The notes under the pieces were generated by a model. That model was not told the origin of the DNA. It saw only the letters and a program-made list of their open reading frames with translations, and made no database searches. Made by a program: the position numbers and the translations under genes. 46,873 nucleotides of DNA, from NCBI GenBank assembly GCA_017549505.1, contig JAFYUS010000060.1:1-46873 (forward strand), given 5' to 3'. Source of the stretch: Bacteroidales bacterium. Lineage in GTDB: Bacteria > Bacteroidota > Bacteroidia > Bacteroidales > UBA932. Positions 1 through 7,689 of the stretch are shown one piece after another. How positions within the stretch are numbered: the stretch's first letter is position 1; every line of letters starts with the position of its first letter.

Positions 1-83
1 ATGTAGCAGAACTCGTATCCTGCATCGGTTTCTGCTAAGATTCCGGCCAGGCTATTCTTGTAGTATACTTCAGCTCTTTTCAT
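1..83 (-). CDS. HipA N-terminal domain protein (HipA or HipS), 3' part outside window
   Basis: Reading from the ATG at 81-83 on the minus strand gives 27 codons beginning MKRAEVYYKNSLAGILAETD, then the window ends. This opening strand pattern (K-A-x-V-Y-Y-x-N-x-x-A-G-x-L-x-E) is typical of the N-subdomain 1 of HipA-type serine/threonine kinases, the toxins of hipBA modules. In many Bacteroidota this subdomain is a separate short protein (HipS) followed by a kinase (HipT). The window is too short to decide between a full HipA and the split form. The start codon lies inside the preceding hipB-like gene (14-nt overlap), so the two are translationally coupled. Recognition is by pattern only, from 27 residues. 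Confidence 0.6.
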   Translation of the reverse strand, partial: MKRAEVYYKNSLAGILAETDAGYEFCY

Positions 84-288
84 TGAGTTCTTCCGATCTT
101 ACGGGTGCCAATTCGTAACCGAACATGGCAAGCACCTGGTTGACTTTATCCATTCTTAGGGTAGGTTTTCCCTGCTCAAGTTGACGCACGAAGTTAAGAC
201 CTACACCGCATTTGAGGGCGAGATCTTCCTGGGTCAGTCCGTATTCTTTACGGAGTGTTTTGAGTGTTGCAGACAGTAATGATTTCAT
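70..288 (-). CDS. HipB-like XRE-family antitoxin / repressor
   Basis: A 72-residue protein if started at the ATG at 286-288. An ATG 24 nt upstream would give 80 residues but falls within the operator and transcription start area. Residues about 8-62 form an XRE/Cro helix-turn-helix: LRKEYGLTQEDLALKCGVG, then FVRQLEQGKPTLRMDKVNQVL, split here by the recognition helix. The short tail is charged. This is the usual layout of HipB antitoxins, which repress their own operon and hold the HipA kinase inactive. The next gene starts inside this one, as in hipBA loci. Three palindromic boxes with about 40-bp spacing lie just upstream, supporting autoregulation. Family is confident; partner identity is inferred from the partial gene. 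Confidence 0.8.
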   Translation of the reverse strand: MKSLLSATLKTLRKEYGLTQEDLALKCGVGLNFVRQLEQGKPTLRMDKVNQVLAMFGYELAPVRSEELNEKS

Positions 289-293
289 AAAAC

Positions 294-392
294 TACATCT
301 TATCTGATGCAAATATAATAAATTTTGTAGAATTACATCATATCGGATATAAAAATGTGTTATGGCTGTTAAATTGCATTAGAACGGATGTA
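294..392 (-). promoter_or_regulatory. hipB promoter with three operator-like boxes
   Basis: A -7 element TATATTTG (consensus TAnnTTTG) reads on the minus strand at 310-317. Three related 18-bp boxes follow the pattern TGCATC-N6-GATGTA. On the minus strand the first is TGCATCAGATAAGATGTA at 294-311, overlapping the -7 box. The second is TATATCCGATATGATGTA at 334-351. The third, at 375-392, reads TGCATTAGAACGGATGTA on the plus strand. Their starts are 40 and 41 bp apart, close to four helical turns, so they would face the same side of the DNA. HipB proteins are known to bind several spaced palindromic operators upstream of hipBA; assignment here is inference from position and symmetry. Confidence 0.6.
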
Positions 393-571
393 ATTCTGCC
401 TATTTTGTCTATGAGGTTTCTATAATTGTGCTATTTTTCAACTTACGGGGCAATATTGTTTCCGTTATTTCATTGTTGACCATGTACAATAATTTATATG
501 TTTTGATTGAAAACTATGAAAAAATCAAAATTGGAGTGACTTTTTCATAGTTTCCGATAATATTTGAGTTT

Positions 572-599
572 GAATTCGCGATTTGCAAATCGCAAATTC
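572..599. repeat. 28-bp near-perfect palindrome
   Basis: Arms of 14 bp, GAATTCGCGATTTG and CAAATCGCAAATTC, meet with no spacer and differ at a single position (577 against 594). The inner 16 bp, GCGATTTGCAAATCGC, is exactly palindromic. Having no loop and no T-run, it looks more like a dimeric protein-binding site than a terminator. Its outer half-site (AATTCGC) recurs in the palindrome at 1253-1275. Confidence 0.7.
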
Positions 600-617
600 T
601 CATAATTTAATAGCGCC

Positions 618-696
618 TTTCACATAATCCGTGCTATTTTGAGGGATGATTTTCACATAATCCGCCCAATTTTTAGCCGAATTTTCACATTTTCCG
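618..696 (+). repeat. Three 14-bp direct repeats, period 32-33 bp
   Basis: TTTCACATAATCCG occurs exactly at 618-631 and 651-664, and with two changes (TTTCACATTTTCCG) at 683-696. The starts are 33 and 32 bp apart, about three helical turns. Intervening sequence is only loosely conserved. Too few and too short for a CRISPR array; the regular phasing suggests a multi-site binding region (regulator, replication or recombination protein). Confidence 0.65.
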
Positions 697-772
697 GATT
701 TTGATGGTGTGTGGAATTGTACAAATCTGGCAATAAAGTGCGTTTGTTGGTAATTTCCTGTGTTTTCGGTAT

Positions 773-790
773 TTACTTTCCGATACAGAA
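773..790 (-). other. mnmE 3'-end remnant / attachment-like site
   Basis: On the minus strand this reads TTCTGTATCGGAAAGTAA, which encodes F-C-I-G-K-stop, the universally conserved C-terminus of MnmE. No other part of mnmE is attached. Matching copies sit at the true mnmE end (9467-9484) and directly beyond it (9448-9465), all in the same orientation. Integrative elements such as SGI1 are known to insert at the 3' end of mnmE (trmE) using an 18-bp site at exactly these codons. I read this as the distal att site of a past or present integration, placing the island at 791-9447. Confidence 0.7.
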
Positions 791-1116
791 TGTAAAATCT
801 GCAAATATAAGAAATTGATAATCAGTACATTTACCTCCAATTACGGGGGCAGATACTATGCCGAGGGACGGAGGAGGGACGGAAAATATACAAAAATCTG
901 CAAAGACGTTTTTCCAGTTCTTTGTATATCTTTATAATCTGGCGAAAATTCGGAGTTATTTTTAACTCAAAATCTGGTTGTTAAAAAGTGTTGGCGCTAT
1001 TTTTGTTCCTTTGTGGCAAAAATCGAAATCTGTCTCTCAGGGGACACTTTTGTCCCTCCAGACTCTCATTCTGTCCCATCTGCATAACAAATATATATTA
1101 TAGCCGGAAGATCAAA

Positions 1117-1162
1117 GGTTTAGTTTAGGTTATAGATATATAATATGGCGATAAACTAAACC
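1117..1162. repeat. 11-bp perfect inverted repeat
   Basis: GGTTTAGTTTA (1117-1127) and TAAACTAAACC (1152-1162) are exact reverse complements separated by 24 bp of A/T-rich sequence. It could be an operator or a folded recombination site. There is no transposase or target duplication to support an insertion-sequence end. Confidence 0.55.
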
Positions 1163-1252
1163 GAACCAAGAAATTCTCCGAGCTATCACCTTATTTTCTT
1201 TTGGTAGGCAATTGTATCTCTATTTGTGGTTTTATGCACGTTTTTTGTTCTT

Positions 1253-1275
1253 AAATTCGCTAAAAATGCGAATTT
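1253..1275. promoter_or_regulatory. Candidate AbiEi operator and downstream promoter
   Basis: AAATTCGC (1253-1260) and GCGAATTT (1268-1275) are perfect 8-bp arms around a 7-bp spacer, 23 bp in total. AbiEi antitoxins are known to autorepress by binding inverted repeats of about this length before abiE. A possible promoter lies downstream: TTTG at 1319-1322, 20 bp, then TATTTTG at 1343-1349, one base short of the TAnnTTTG consensus, 38 bp before abiEi. Assignment is inference from position. Confidence 0.4.
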
Positions 1276-1386
1276 GAGGATAAATTTCTATCAAAAATAC
1301 CACGATTTGAAGAAAAAGTTTGGTTGAACAAAATAAAAAGAGTATTTTGCAACAAATTTAGGATGGTATTCATAAAATAAACGAAG

Positions 1387-2148
1387 ATGGCTACAAAAAT
1401 ACAGCAAATATTAGAAGCGGCGCCCAATGAATCGGTTTTATTTGGCTCGTGGCTTTCAAGCCAGGGCCTGGATGCTCGTGGTCAGTATGCTTATATGAAA
1501 AGTGGATGGCTTGACCGTATATCGAAAGGAGTTTATAAGATACACGGGACAGAACCAAGCCTGTTTGCTGCTGTATCGTCATACAACACTCAACTTAGTA
1601 AGAGTTGTGTTGTAGGTGCATATACAGCTTTGGAACTCCGCGGATACTCCCATTACCTGCCAATGGGGAAACCTATGGCTTATCTGTTTACAGACAAAAG
1701 CAACAAGTTACCTTCATGGTTACTAAAAGAGGAGTGGGATATGACCATAAAATATATGACTACCTCTTTTCTGGGTGATGAGCTGTTGGGGGTAGAAACC
1801 ATGACAATCAATCAACATGATTTGCTGGTGTCATCTCCAGAGCGTGCCATGTTGGAATGTTTGAACTTGCCGGATGCATCATCATCTTTGCTCGATATCT
1901 ATTATATCATGGAGGGCTTGACAACATTGCGTCCCAAGTTGGTTCAGACATTACTGGAGGCTTGCACGTCACAGAAAGTGAAACGACTGTTCTTATATAT
2001 GGCAGAAAAGGCTGGCCACGCCTGGTATAAGGCTTTGAAACAGGAGAATATTAATCTTGGCACATCTAGGTTTATGATTACTCCAACAGGAAAGTACATC
2101 AATAAGTATAATATGACAATATCTAAAGAACTGGCAGAATATGAATAA
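1387..2148 (+). CDS. abiEi: AbiEi-family antitoxin (type IV toxin-antitoxin), winged helix
   Basis: 253 residues, a normal length for AbiEi. Residues about 20-52 (WLSSQGLDARGQYAYMKSG then WLDRISKGVYKI) match the N-terminal winged-helix domain, which binds DNA. The middle and C-terminal parts (VVGAYTALELRGY near residue 77; SSPERAMLECL near 150) match the AbiEi C-terminal domain. In known systems AbiEi represses the operon and counteracts AbiEii without forming a stable complex. Its natural partner abiEii is not next door but 3.6 kb downstream, behind two DUF262 genes. Its last codons (KELAEYE) overlap the start of the first DUF262 gene by 8 nt, and the same 22 bp recur just before abiEii. First gene of the island operon; start ATG chosen because the family begins near this point. 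Confidence 0.8.
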   Translation: MATKIQQILEAAPNESVLFGSWLSSQGLDARGQYAYMKSGWLDRISKGVYKIHGTEPSLFAAVSSYNTQLSKSCVVGAYTALELRGYSHYLPMGKPMAYLFTDKSNKLPSWLLKEEWDMTIKYMTTSFLGDELLGVETMTINQHDLLVSSPERAMLECLNLPDASSSLLDIYYIMEGLTTLRPKLVQTLLEACTSQKVKRLFLYMAEKAGHAWYKALKQENINLGTSRFMITPTGKYINKYNMTISKELAEYE

Positions 2149-3652
2149 TTTGACGTTATCAATAACTACTATAGGTGATTTACTCCTTCGTCAAACCATA
2201 ACTATAACGGATAACGGGGGGCCAATCAAAGGCGTAAAATTGTGTGTGCCTATTTATCAACGTCCATACAAATGGACTGCTCGTAATGCCATTCAATTGC
2301 TTGATGATATTATTGATGCAAAGAATAGCAACAAAGAAAGATACAGAGTCGGCACGCTTATCCTTCATAAAGCAAAGGGTAAGAACCTATATGATATTGT
2401 TGATGGTCAGCAACGAACAATAACTTTCTCACTTCTTCTAACAGCATTAGGAGAAAAAGGTATAGAGTTCTTGCAACAGAAGATATATGATAATGAACAC
2501 AATAACCATAACATTGCAAACAATTATAATGCACTTTACCGAAGGGTTGGATTTAAATCTGAGGAAAGCGAGTCAGCTATAGAACATCAACGAGAAATGG
2601 AACGTCTTAAGGAGTACATTGAGAATAGGTGTGAGTTGATAGTTGTGATAACCTCCGATGTATCAGAAGCGTTCCAATTCTTTGATTCTCAAAATGCTCG
2701 AGGTAAGGCTCTTTACCCTCATGATTTACTGAAAGCGTACCATCTTCGTGAAATGAATGACATTAGTGATGAAGAAACAGAAAAGATAGTAAAGGATTGG
2801 GAACAGGTCTCACAAAGTGGTTTAGCCGATTTCTTTGGTAATTATCTATATCGTATTAAAGAGTGGGTAAGTGGCAACAAAGCCAATGTCTTAAATGAGC
2901 ATAATATCCAGATGTTCAAAGGTATTACACGTTCTGCAAGGACACCTTATGCCCAATTCTATAAGAGTGCCTATTGCTATGCTGACATGGTTAACTCTTC
3001 TGCTATGCCTTTTGTTTCGGGAACTCGAAATGTAAATGCGTTCCAGCTGAACACACCAATAATTGCAGGCAAACCATTCTTTGAATATACAAAACACTAC
3101 TATAATATACTCAAGGATATACAGAACAACAATAAGTATGAGGGGTTCTATATCAACGATAATATTATAGTTAAAACTCTGGATCGATATTTCAAAAAAG
3201 GTATAGGTAATGGCATAGCACGTCTGATGTTTGATACCTCTGTTCTACTTTATGTTGATAGATTTTGTCCAGAAACATATCCGACGAAAGAAGATATGGA
3301 ACTATTTGAACAATTTGTTATATATGCGTTTATATGGGCTTATTCATTGAGAGCGCAATACACTAACCTCGGCTGGCTTTCTGCACAGAATTATATTATG
3401 GGGTGGAGTGATAAAATTAATACATTCAATATGTATAAGCTGATTGCTAAACAAGATACGCCAGCCTCTTTACTAAGTGCTTTGGCAGATAAACTTAATC
3501 CTCTTTCTAATGAGGACATTAAAGATGGTTGGGCGCAGGAATGCTGTGAGTATAGTGGCAATGGTGAAATATTGAAGAATCTTAAGGATGAAAAAGATGG
3601 TGTGTATAAAAACTATCTGTGTTTCTTCCAATTAAATGGTTTCTATAAATAA
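2141..3652 (+). CDS. DUF262 (GmrS/ParB-like) protein without a recognisable nuclease domain
   Basis: 503 residues. The DUF262 hallmarks are present: VPIYQRPYKW (residues 36-45), DIVDGQQRT (85-93, containing the DGQQR nucleotide-binding motif) and DSQNARGKALYPHDLLKAYH (about 182-201). In GmrSD, BrxU and SspE enzymes this ParB-like domain binds and hydrolyses NTP and senses modified DNA. The usual C-terminal HNH (DUF1524, H-x-x-P then G-N-L) is not visible here; the last 200 residues are unassigned. The start ATG lies inside the abiEi stop region (8-nt overlap), and the next DUF262 gene begins 2 bp after its stop, so the two are likely made together. I infer a sensor or regulatory half of a two-protein type IV restriction system. 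Cytoplasmic. Confidence 0.75.
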   Translation: MNNLTLSITTIGDLLLRQTITITDNGGPIKGVKLCVPIYQRPYKWTARNAIQLLDDIIDAKNSNKERYRVGTLILHKAKGKNLYDIVDGQQRTITFSLLLTALGEKGIEFLQQKIYDNEHNNHNIANNYNALYRRVGFKSEESESAIEHQREMERLKEYIENRCELIVVITSDVSEAFQFFDSQNARGKALYPHDLLKAYHLREMNDISDEETEKIVKDWEQVSQSGLADFFGNYLYRIKEWVSGNKANVLNEHNIQMFKGITRSARTPYAQFYKSAYCYADMVNSSAMPFVSGTRNVNAFQLNTPIIAGKPFFEYTKHYYNILKDIQNNNKYEGFYINDNIIVKTLDRYFKKGIGNGIARLMFDTSVLLYVDRFCPETYPTKEDMELFEQFVIYAFIWAYSLRAQYTNLGWLSAQNYIMGWSDKINTFNMYKLIAKQDTPASLLSALADKLNPLSNEDIKDGWAQECCEYSGNGEILKNLKDEKDGVYKNYLCFFQLNGFYK

Positions 3653-3654
3653 TA

Positions 3655-5691
3655 ATGGCTATGAAAGATTTGAAAACTATTCTTGAAGAATGTTCGATTA
3701 ACGACATCTATTTCTCGAACAGAGGGACATCTATCTTATACAAAATACCTATCTATCAGCGTAATTATGCTTGGGAACGTGAAGAAATACGTGCTTTGAT
3801 AAATGATGTATATGATTCGATGACGAAGTCAGTTTACTATATCGGTACTCTTGTCACATACAAGCGTGACGAGAATATCTATGAAGTTATTGATGGTCAA
3901 CAGCGTCTGACAACAATTTACATTATCTTGAAGGCTTTGGGTATTGAAACGATTGGAAACCATCTTACTTATTCTGCAAGAAAGATTTCTGCTACGACAA
4001 TAGAGAAAATGCCTAAGTTTAGTGAAGAAAAAGATCAGGGTATTGTTGACGGATTCAATTATGCAAAGGAAGCACTCAAAGACATTGTTGGCGAAAAGAA
4101 GGCTGACATGGAAGCATTCCAGGATTTTTTCTTGAACAAGGTACATATCATTCACTATCGTGTGCCGAAAGATGTGGATTTAAATCACTATTTTGAGGTT
4201 ATGAACTCTCGTGGTGAGCAGTTAGAAAAGCATGAGATAATAAAAGCTAAACTCAGCAATCAATTAACAGGTGATGACGACGCGATGCAGAAGTTTAGTC
4301 GTATATGGGAGGCTTGTAGCGACATGGGTTTCTATATTCAACAGAAACTTCCTGATATAAATGTCTTTGGTAAAACTATGGAAGATTTTGTTATAGAGTC
4401 TTTCGACGAGTTCCCTAGTTCTAATGTAGGCTCATCTTCGTCATTAGGTATGAAAACTATTTCAGAACTTTTATATTCACCTATAAGAATGATAGATAAA
4501 TATGGAGAATTTGACAATAACGATCATTTTCAACCGATAATAGACTTTCCGAATTTTCTATTGATTGTCTTGAAAATTACAAGGTCGTGGAATGAAGATG
4601 ATTTCGATCCTTTGAGTTTTACGCTTGACGATAAAGAACTCATTAAGGAGTTCGAGAAGGTAAATCTTACCCCAGAGTTCGTTAAGGACTTTGCATACAA
4701 TCTCCTCTTGGCTAAATATTTTCTTGATAATTATGTGATTCATCATGCAAATGGAGAAGACAGAGTCTTAGAGAATCCCTGGAAGTTGCAATATTATTAT
4801 AAGAATGGTAATAAGACTGCTTATCTAAAGGATTTGTATGAGGATAGAAAAGCACAACAAAACGAAGTAATCCAATTACTTTCCATGTTTGAAGTCGCTT
4901 TCACACCCAAACAAAGAAAGAACTATCTGTTCTATTGTTTATACCATTTGTTTGAGGATTGTGACCTTGATAACTATGTGGAGTTCTTAAGAAAACTGGC
5001 AGATAAATATTTCTTCGATGTGTATCTTGATGCGAGCAAACTCAATGATATGAATCAGCCCAAACCTAATAGTTTTGATGATACTATTCTTAATGGAAGT
5101 GAACTAAACGTTGAATTAGAAGATGTTGAGCGAGATTTTGATAGTATTTATTCTATTGGTTCATGCAATATACCTCTTTACGTATTTAACTATACGGATT
5201 ATAAAATTTGGAAGAAATATGCAGAGGAACTTCGTGGAAACAAAGCAAAGAAGGACTCTCGTAATAGAATAGACTTTTTCAAAGCATTAGGTTGTAGTGA
5301 CTTTGAGTTAGATGTTTTCAATAACTTCTATTTCTCACGAACTAGAAAAAGTTTGGAACATTATTATCCACAAGCCAAGGCTGGTGATGATATGCCAATT
5401 AGTACGCAAGATATAAATTGCTTTGGCAATTTTGCCATGATAGGGTCTGATGCAAATAGTTCTGGTTCGAATTGGAATCCAATTGATAAAAAGAATCGCT
5501 ATCTTGATACAAAGTCAAACCCAGTGAGTGTAGCTTCTTTAAAGTTCCGAATTATGCTACAGATATGTCAGGATAATTACGATGCAGGAATTAAGAACAA
5601 AAATATTAAGCGTCTATTTGGTTTAGAATGGAATGTCGAAGATATGGTTCAACATCAAGAGAAAATGCTCGAGATTATTATGAACTATTAA
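3655..5691 (+). CDS. DUF262-DUF1524 (GmrSD-like) type IV restriction enzyme
   Basis: 678 residues; an alternative ATG lies two codons in. The N-terminal DUF262 domain has IPIYQRNYAW (31-40), EVIDGQQRLTT (77-87) and EVMNSRGEQLEKHEIIKAKL (about 182-201). The C-terminal end carries an HNH-type DUF1524 signature: H569-Y-Y-P, then INCFGNFAMIG (about 587-597) and ANSSGSNWNP, giving the histidine and asparagines expected of the nuclease. GmrSD-type enzymes cut DNA with modified (for example glucosylated) cytosines, using NTP. Paired with the shorter DUF262 gene upstream, so sensor and effector roles may be divided. It is followed by 53 bp that includes an abiEi remnant, then abiEii. No membrane segment or signal peptide. 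Confidence 0.8.
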   Translation: MAMKDLKTILEECSINDIYFSNRGTSILYKIPIYQRNYAWEREEIRALINDVYDSMTKSVYYIGTLVTYKRDENIYEVIDGQQRLTTIYIILKALGIETIGNHLTYSARKISATTIEKMPKFSEEKDQGIVDGFNYAKEALKDIVGEKKADMEAFQDFFLNKVHIIHYRVPKDVDLNHYFEVMNSRGEQLEKHEIIKAKLSNQLTGDDDAMQKFSRIWEACSDMGFYIQQKLPDINVFGKTMEDFVIESFDEFPSSNVGSSSSLGMKTISELLYSPIRMIDKYGEFDNNDHFQPIIDFPNFLLIVLKITRSWNEDDFDPLSFTLDDKELIKEFEKVNLTPEFVKDFAYNLLLAKYFLDNYVIHHANGEDRVLENPWKLQYYYKNGNKTAYLKDLYEDRKAQQNEVIQLLSMFEVAFTPKQRKNYLFYCLYHLFEDCDLDNYVEFLRKLADKYFFDVYLDASKLNDMNQPKPNSFDDTILNGSELNVELEDVERDFDSIYSIGSCNIPLYVFNYTDYKIWKKYAEELRGNKAKKDSRNRIDFFKALGCSDFELDVFNNFYFSRTRKSLEHYYPQAKAGDDMPISTQDINCFGNFAMIGSDANSSGSNWNPIDKKNRYLDTKSNPVSVASLKFRIMLQICQDNYDAGIKNKNIKRLFGLEWNVEDMVQHQEKMLEIIMNY

Positions 5692-5728
5692 TCTCAGTAA
5701 CAAGAAGTGTATAAAAGGTTTATTATTC

Positions 5729-5750
5729 AAAGAACTTGCAGAATATGAAT
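5729..5750 (+). repeat. Duplicate of abiEi 3' end in front of abiEii
   Basis: These 22 bp match 2125-2146 at 21 of 22 positions. In the upstream copy they encode KELAEYE and hold the start ATGAAT of the first DUF262 gene. Here they preserve KELAEYE in one frame and supply the ATGAAT start of abiEii. The copy is therefore a fossil of the original abiEi/abiEii junction and the mark of the DUF262 pair being placed between the two. Confidence 0.75.
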
Positions 5751-6671
5751 GGTGTAAGATCAAGTGTTTACGCTCAGAAAGTAGAACTGCTACTACGTCT
5801 TATTCCGATAGTGATGGAAGAGGATGTGTTTGCCATACATGGTGGTACTGCCATCAATCTTTTCTTGAAGGACTTGCCACGTTATTCTGTAGATATTGAT
5901 TTGACCTATATCCCATTGGCTGACCGTCAGACAAGTTTGGATGACATCAATATGCATCTGAATGTCATCGCGGAAAAGGCAAAGAAAGCTTTCAAAGGGA
6001 TGCATATCGTTCCAAACTTCAGTACCTGCAAACTGTTGTGCGAATATCGAGGTAGGCAGGTGAAGATAGAGGTTAACCAGACCAAGAGAGGTATTATAGG
6101 TGGTGATGTTCAAACAATACCATTGAGCGAGAAAGCACAGGAAGAGTTTTCTCTCTTTTGTGAGGCAAATGTTGTTCCGACGACACAATTATATGGTGGT
6201 AAGATTGCAGCAGCACTCTCTCGTCAGCATCCTCGTGATTTATTTGATGTGAAATATATGGATATACCATTGAGCGAATGCCGTGAGGGACTTATCTTCT
6301 GTTTGCTTGGCAGCGACAGACCCATCCATGAGTCATTTACTCCACGACTGATTGACCAGCGAGAAGCAATGGAAAACCAGTTCTCTGGTATGACTGATAT
6401 TCCTTTTTCATACGAAGAGTTTGAAGCGACTCGTGCCAAACTCATTAATGATGTAAAGTCGTTGATGACAGAAGCGGATAAGAAGTTCCTTATCAGTTTC
6501 GAATCTGGTCAGCCAGAATGGGATGGCTATGAATTTGAGTACTTCAAGGATTATCCATCTGTACAATGGAAACTTCTTAATCTGAAGAAACTCGGCAAGC
6601 AGAATCCGCAGAAGCTGCAGGAAGAAGCGGAGAAACTAAGAAATCTCTTTAATTTCAATCTCAATAATTAA
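5745..6671 (+). CDS. abiEii: AbiEii-family nucleotidyltransferase toxin
   Basis: 308 residues from the ATG at 5745; a TTG nine bases earlier is open but the ATG sits in the conserved junction copy. The nucleotidyltransferase core is clear: HGGTAINLFL (residues 32-41), SVDIDLTY (48-55, catalytic Asp50 and Asp52), VKIEVNQ (106-112) and KIAAALSRQHPRDLFDVK (153-170, motif IV Lys153 and Asp165). AbiEii and its relatives (MenT) use NTP to inhibit growth, in MenT by adding nucleotides to tRNA 3' ends. Together with the AbiEi at 1387 it would form an abortive-infection system. The 53-bp gap before it contains the abiEi remnant; the next gene follows after 13 bp. All key residues are present, so it looks intact. 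Confidence 0.85.
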   Translation: MNGVRSSVYAQKVELLLRLIPIVMEEDVFAIHGGTAINLFLKDLPRYSVDIDLTYIPLADRQTSLDDINMHLNVIAEKAKKAFKGMHIVPNFSTCKLLCEYRGRQVKIEVNQTKRGIIGGDVQTIPLSEKAQEEFSLFCEANVVPTTQLYGGKIAAALSRQHPRDLFDVKYMDIPLSECREGLIFCLLGSDRPIHESFTPRLIDQREAMENQFSGMTDIPFSYEEFEATRAKLINDVKSLMTEADKKFLISFESGQPEWDGYEFEYFKDYPSVQWKLLNLKKLGKQNPQKLQEEAEKLRNLFNFNLNN

Positions 6672-6684
6672 CAGCTCACTACTT

Positions 6685-7689
6685 ATGTCATACCAAGATT
6701 TTCAACAGAGGGTTTATTCGTACTTGATTAAGTATAAGAAGGAAAACCTTAAGATTATTGATAAAGGTACTTCTGCACATGGAGTTGAACACGATTGTTT
6801 ATTACCAAAGCCATATAGCGAAGCCCAAATACCTATTATGCTTTATGATGGTATTAAAGAAACAGTGAAAGACATTCAAGCAAGCAAGTTTGCATATAAG
6901 CCTCACCTTGCAGCTTCTGTACATGTGGCAAGTTCTCAAACTGCATGTATCAACCTATTTGTGCCAATCTTGGAAAGTGAGTACGCAGACCAAATACTTA
7001 TAGGGGCAGGAGTCGTACCAAAAGAATTTGACCATATTGACAGAAACCAGCTTCGCAAAGGATATTGCTTTGAGTATTGGGAGTCAACACTTGAAGGAAC
7101 AAAAGGGCTTCTTGGAGATCATAGTCCTAATGCTGGTACAGACTCAGATGTTGCCATTGCATATCGCAACAAGGACAACAGACTGTGCCTTTGGTTGATA
7201 GAGCACAAGTTAACGGAACGAGAATTTACGACTTGTGGAGGCTACCGTTCAAAGGGTATTTCTCACTCAGAGAAGGAGTACTGCACTTCTTGCGGTATTG
7301 AAGAAATTTTGGAAAACCACGATAAGTGTTATTACCACAAACATTGTGCTTACTTTTATTGGAATATTATGGATGCCCAATCTTCATTCTTCTGTGGTAA
7401 ATATGAAGGCAATGGCTGTCCGTTTAGATGCGGTATGAATCAACTATGGAGAAATCAAATGCTGGCTTTGGAACTTGAGAATAGAGGTGTATTTGAAGAT
7501 GTATATTTCTCGGTTGTCTCTCATCCAGATAATTCTTTTCTTGACAAGACTATGAATGAATATCGGGCACTAACAAATAACTCTCCAAAGTTCTATGACT
7601 TCAAATCAAATACACTTGTGGATGTTGCAATTGATTATTTGCCTGATTGGTCAAATTGGTACAAGAAGGTGTATTTAGGATTTGATTAA
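6685..7689 (+). CDS. PD-(D/E)XK nuclease-like protein with cysteine cluster
   Basis: 334 residues. A PD-(D/E)XK signature is visible as GTDSDVAIAYRN (151-162, Asp153/Asp155) and LWLIEHKLTE (169-178, Glu173-x-Lys175). Directly after it come eight cysteines in 66 residues: C184, C200, C203, C215, C221, C237, C245 and C249, with nearby histidines. This suggests one or two Zn sites or an Fe-S cluster, as in Cas4 and AddB-type nucleases. The pattern recalls the PGN_0703-like putative restriction endonucleases of Bacteroidota; that assignment is from memory. The gene starts 13 bp after abiEii and its stop shares one base with the next start (TAATG), so it is in the same operon. A defence nuclease is likely; substrate unknown. 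Confidence 0.6.
   Translation: MSYQDFQQRVYSYLIKYKKENLKIIDKGTSAHGVEHDCLLPKPYSEAQIPIMLYDGIKETVKDIQASKFAYKPHLAASVHVASSQTACINLFVPILESEYADQILIGAGVVPKEFDHIDRNQLRKGYCFEYWESTLEGTKGLLGDHSPNAGTDSDVAIAYRNKDNRLCLWLIEHKLTEREFTTCGGYRSKGISHSEKEYCTSCGIEEILENHDKCYYHKHCAYFYWNIMDAQSSFFCGKYEGNGCPFRCGMNQLWRNQMLALELENRGVFEDVYFSVVSHPDNSFLDKTMNEYRALTNNSPKFYDFKSNTLVDVAIDYLPDWSNWYKKVYLGFD

Larger units (their letters stand above)
393..1386. other. About 1 kb AT-rich non-coding region, repeat-dense
   Basis: No credible gene is visible in either strand. The stretch holds many short repeats: a 28-bp palindrome (572-599), three direct repeats (618-696), an mnmE-end remnant (773-790), and GGGAC-rich repeats (860-883). It also holds inverted repeats at 886-894/921-929 (ATATACAAA / TTTGTATAT), 959-966/980-987 (TTTTTAAC / GTTAAAAA), 1041-1046/1051-1056 (GGGACA / TGTCCC), 1117-1162 and 1253-1275. 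This density of short inverted repeats beside an attachment-like site resembles the non-coding end of an integrated element. The abiE operon promoter is expected in its last 130 bp. Confidence 0.6.

Noticed and set aside
618-696. CRISPR array
   Set aside because: Only three 14-bp units with short, similar spacers and no cas genes.
1117-1162. Insertion-sequence terminal repeats
   Set aside because: No transposase and only 24 bp between the arms.
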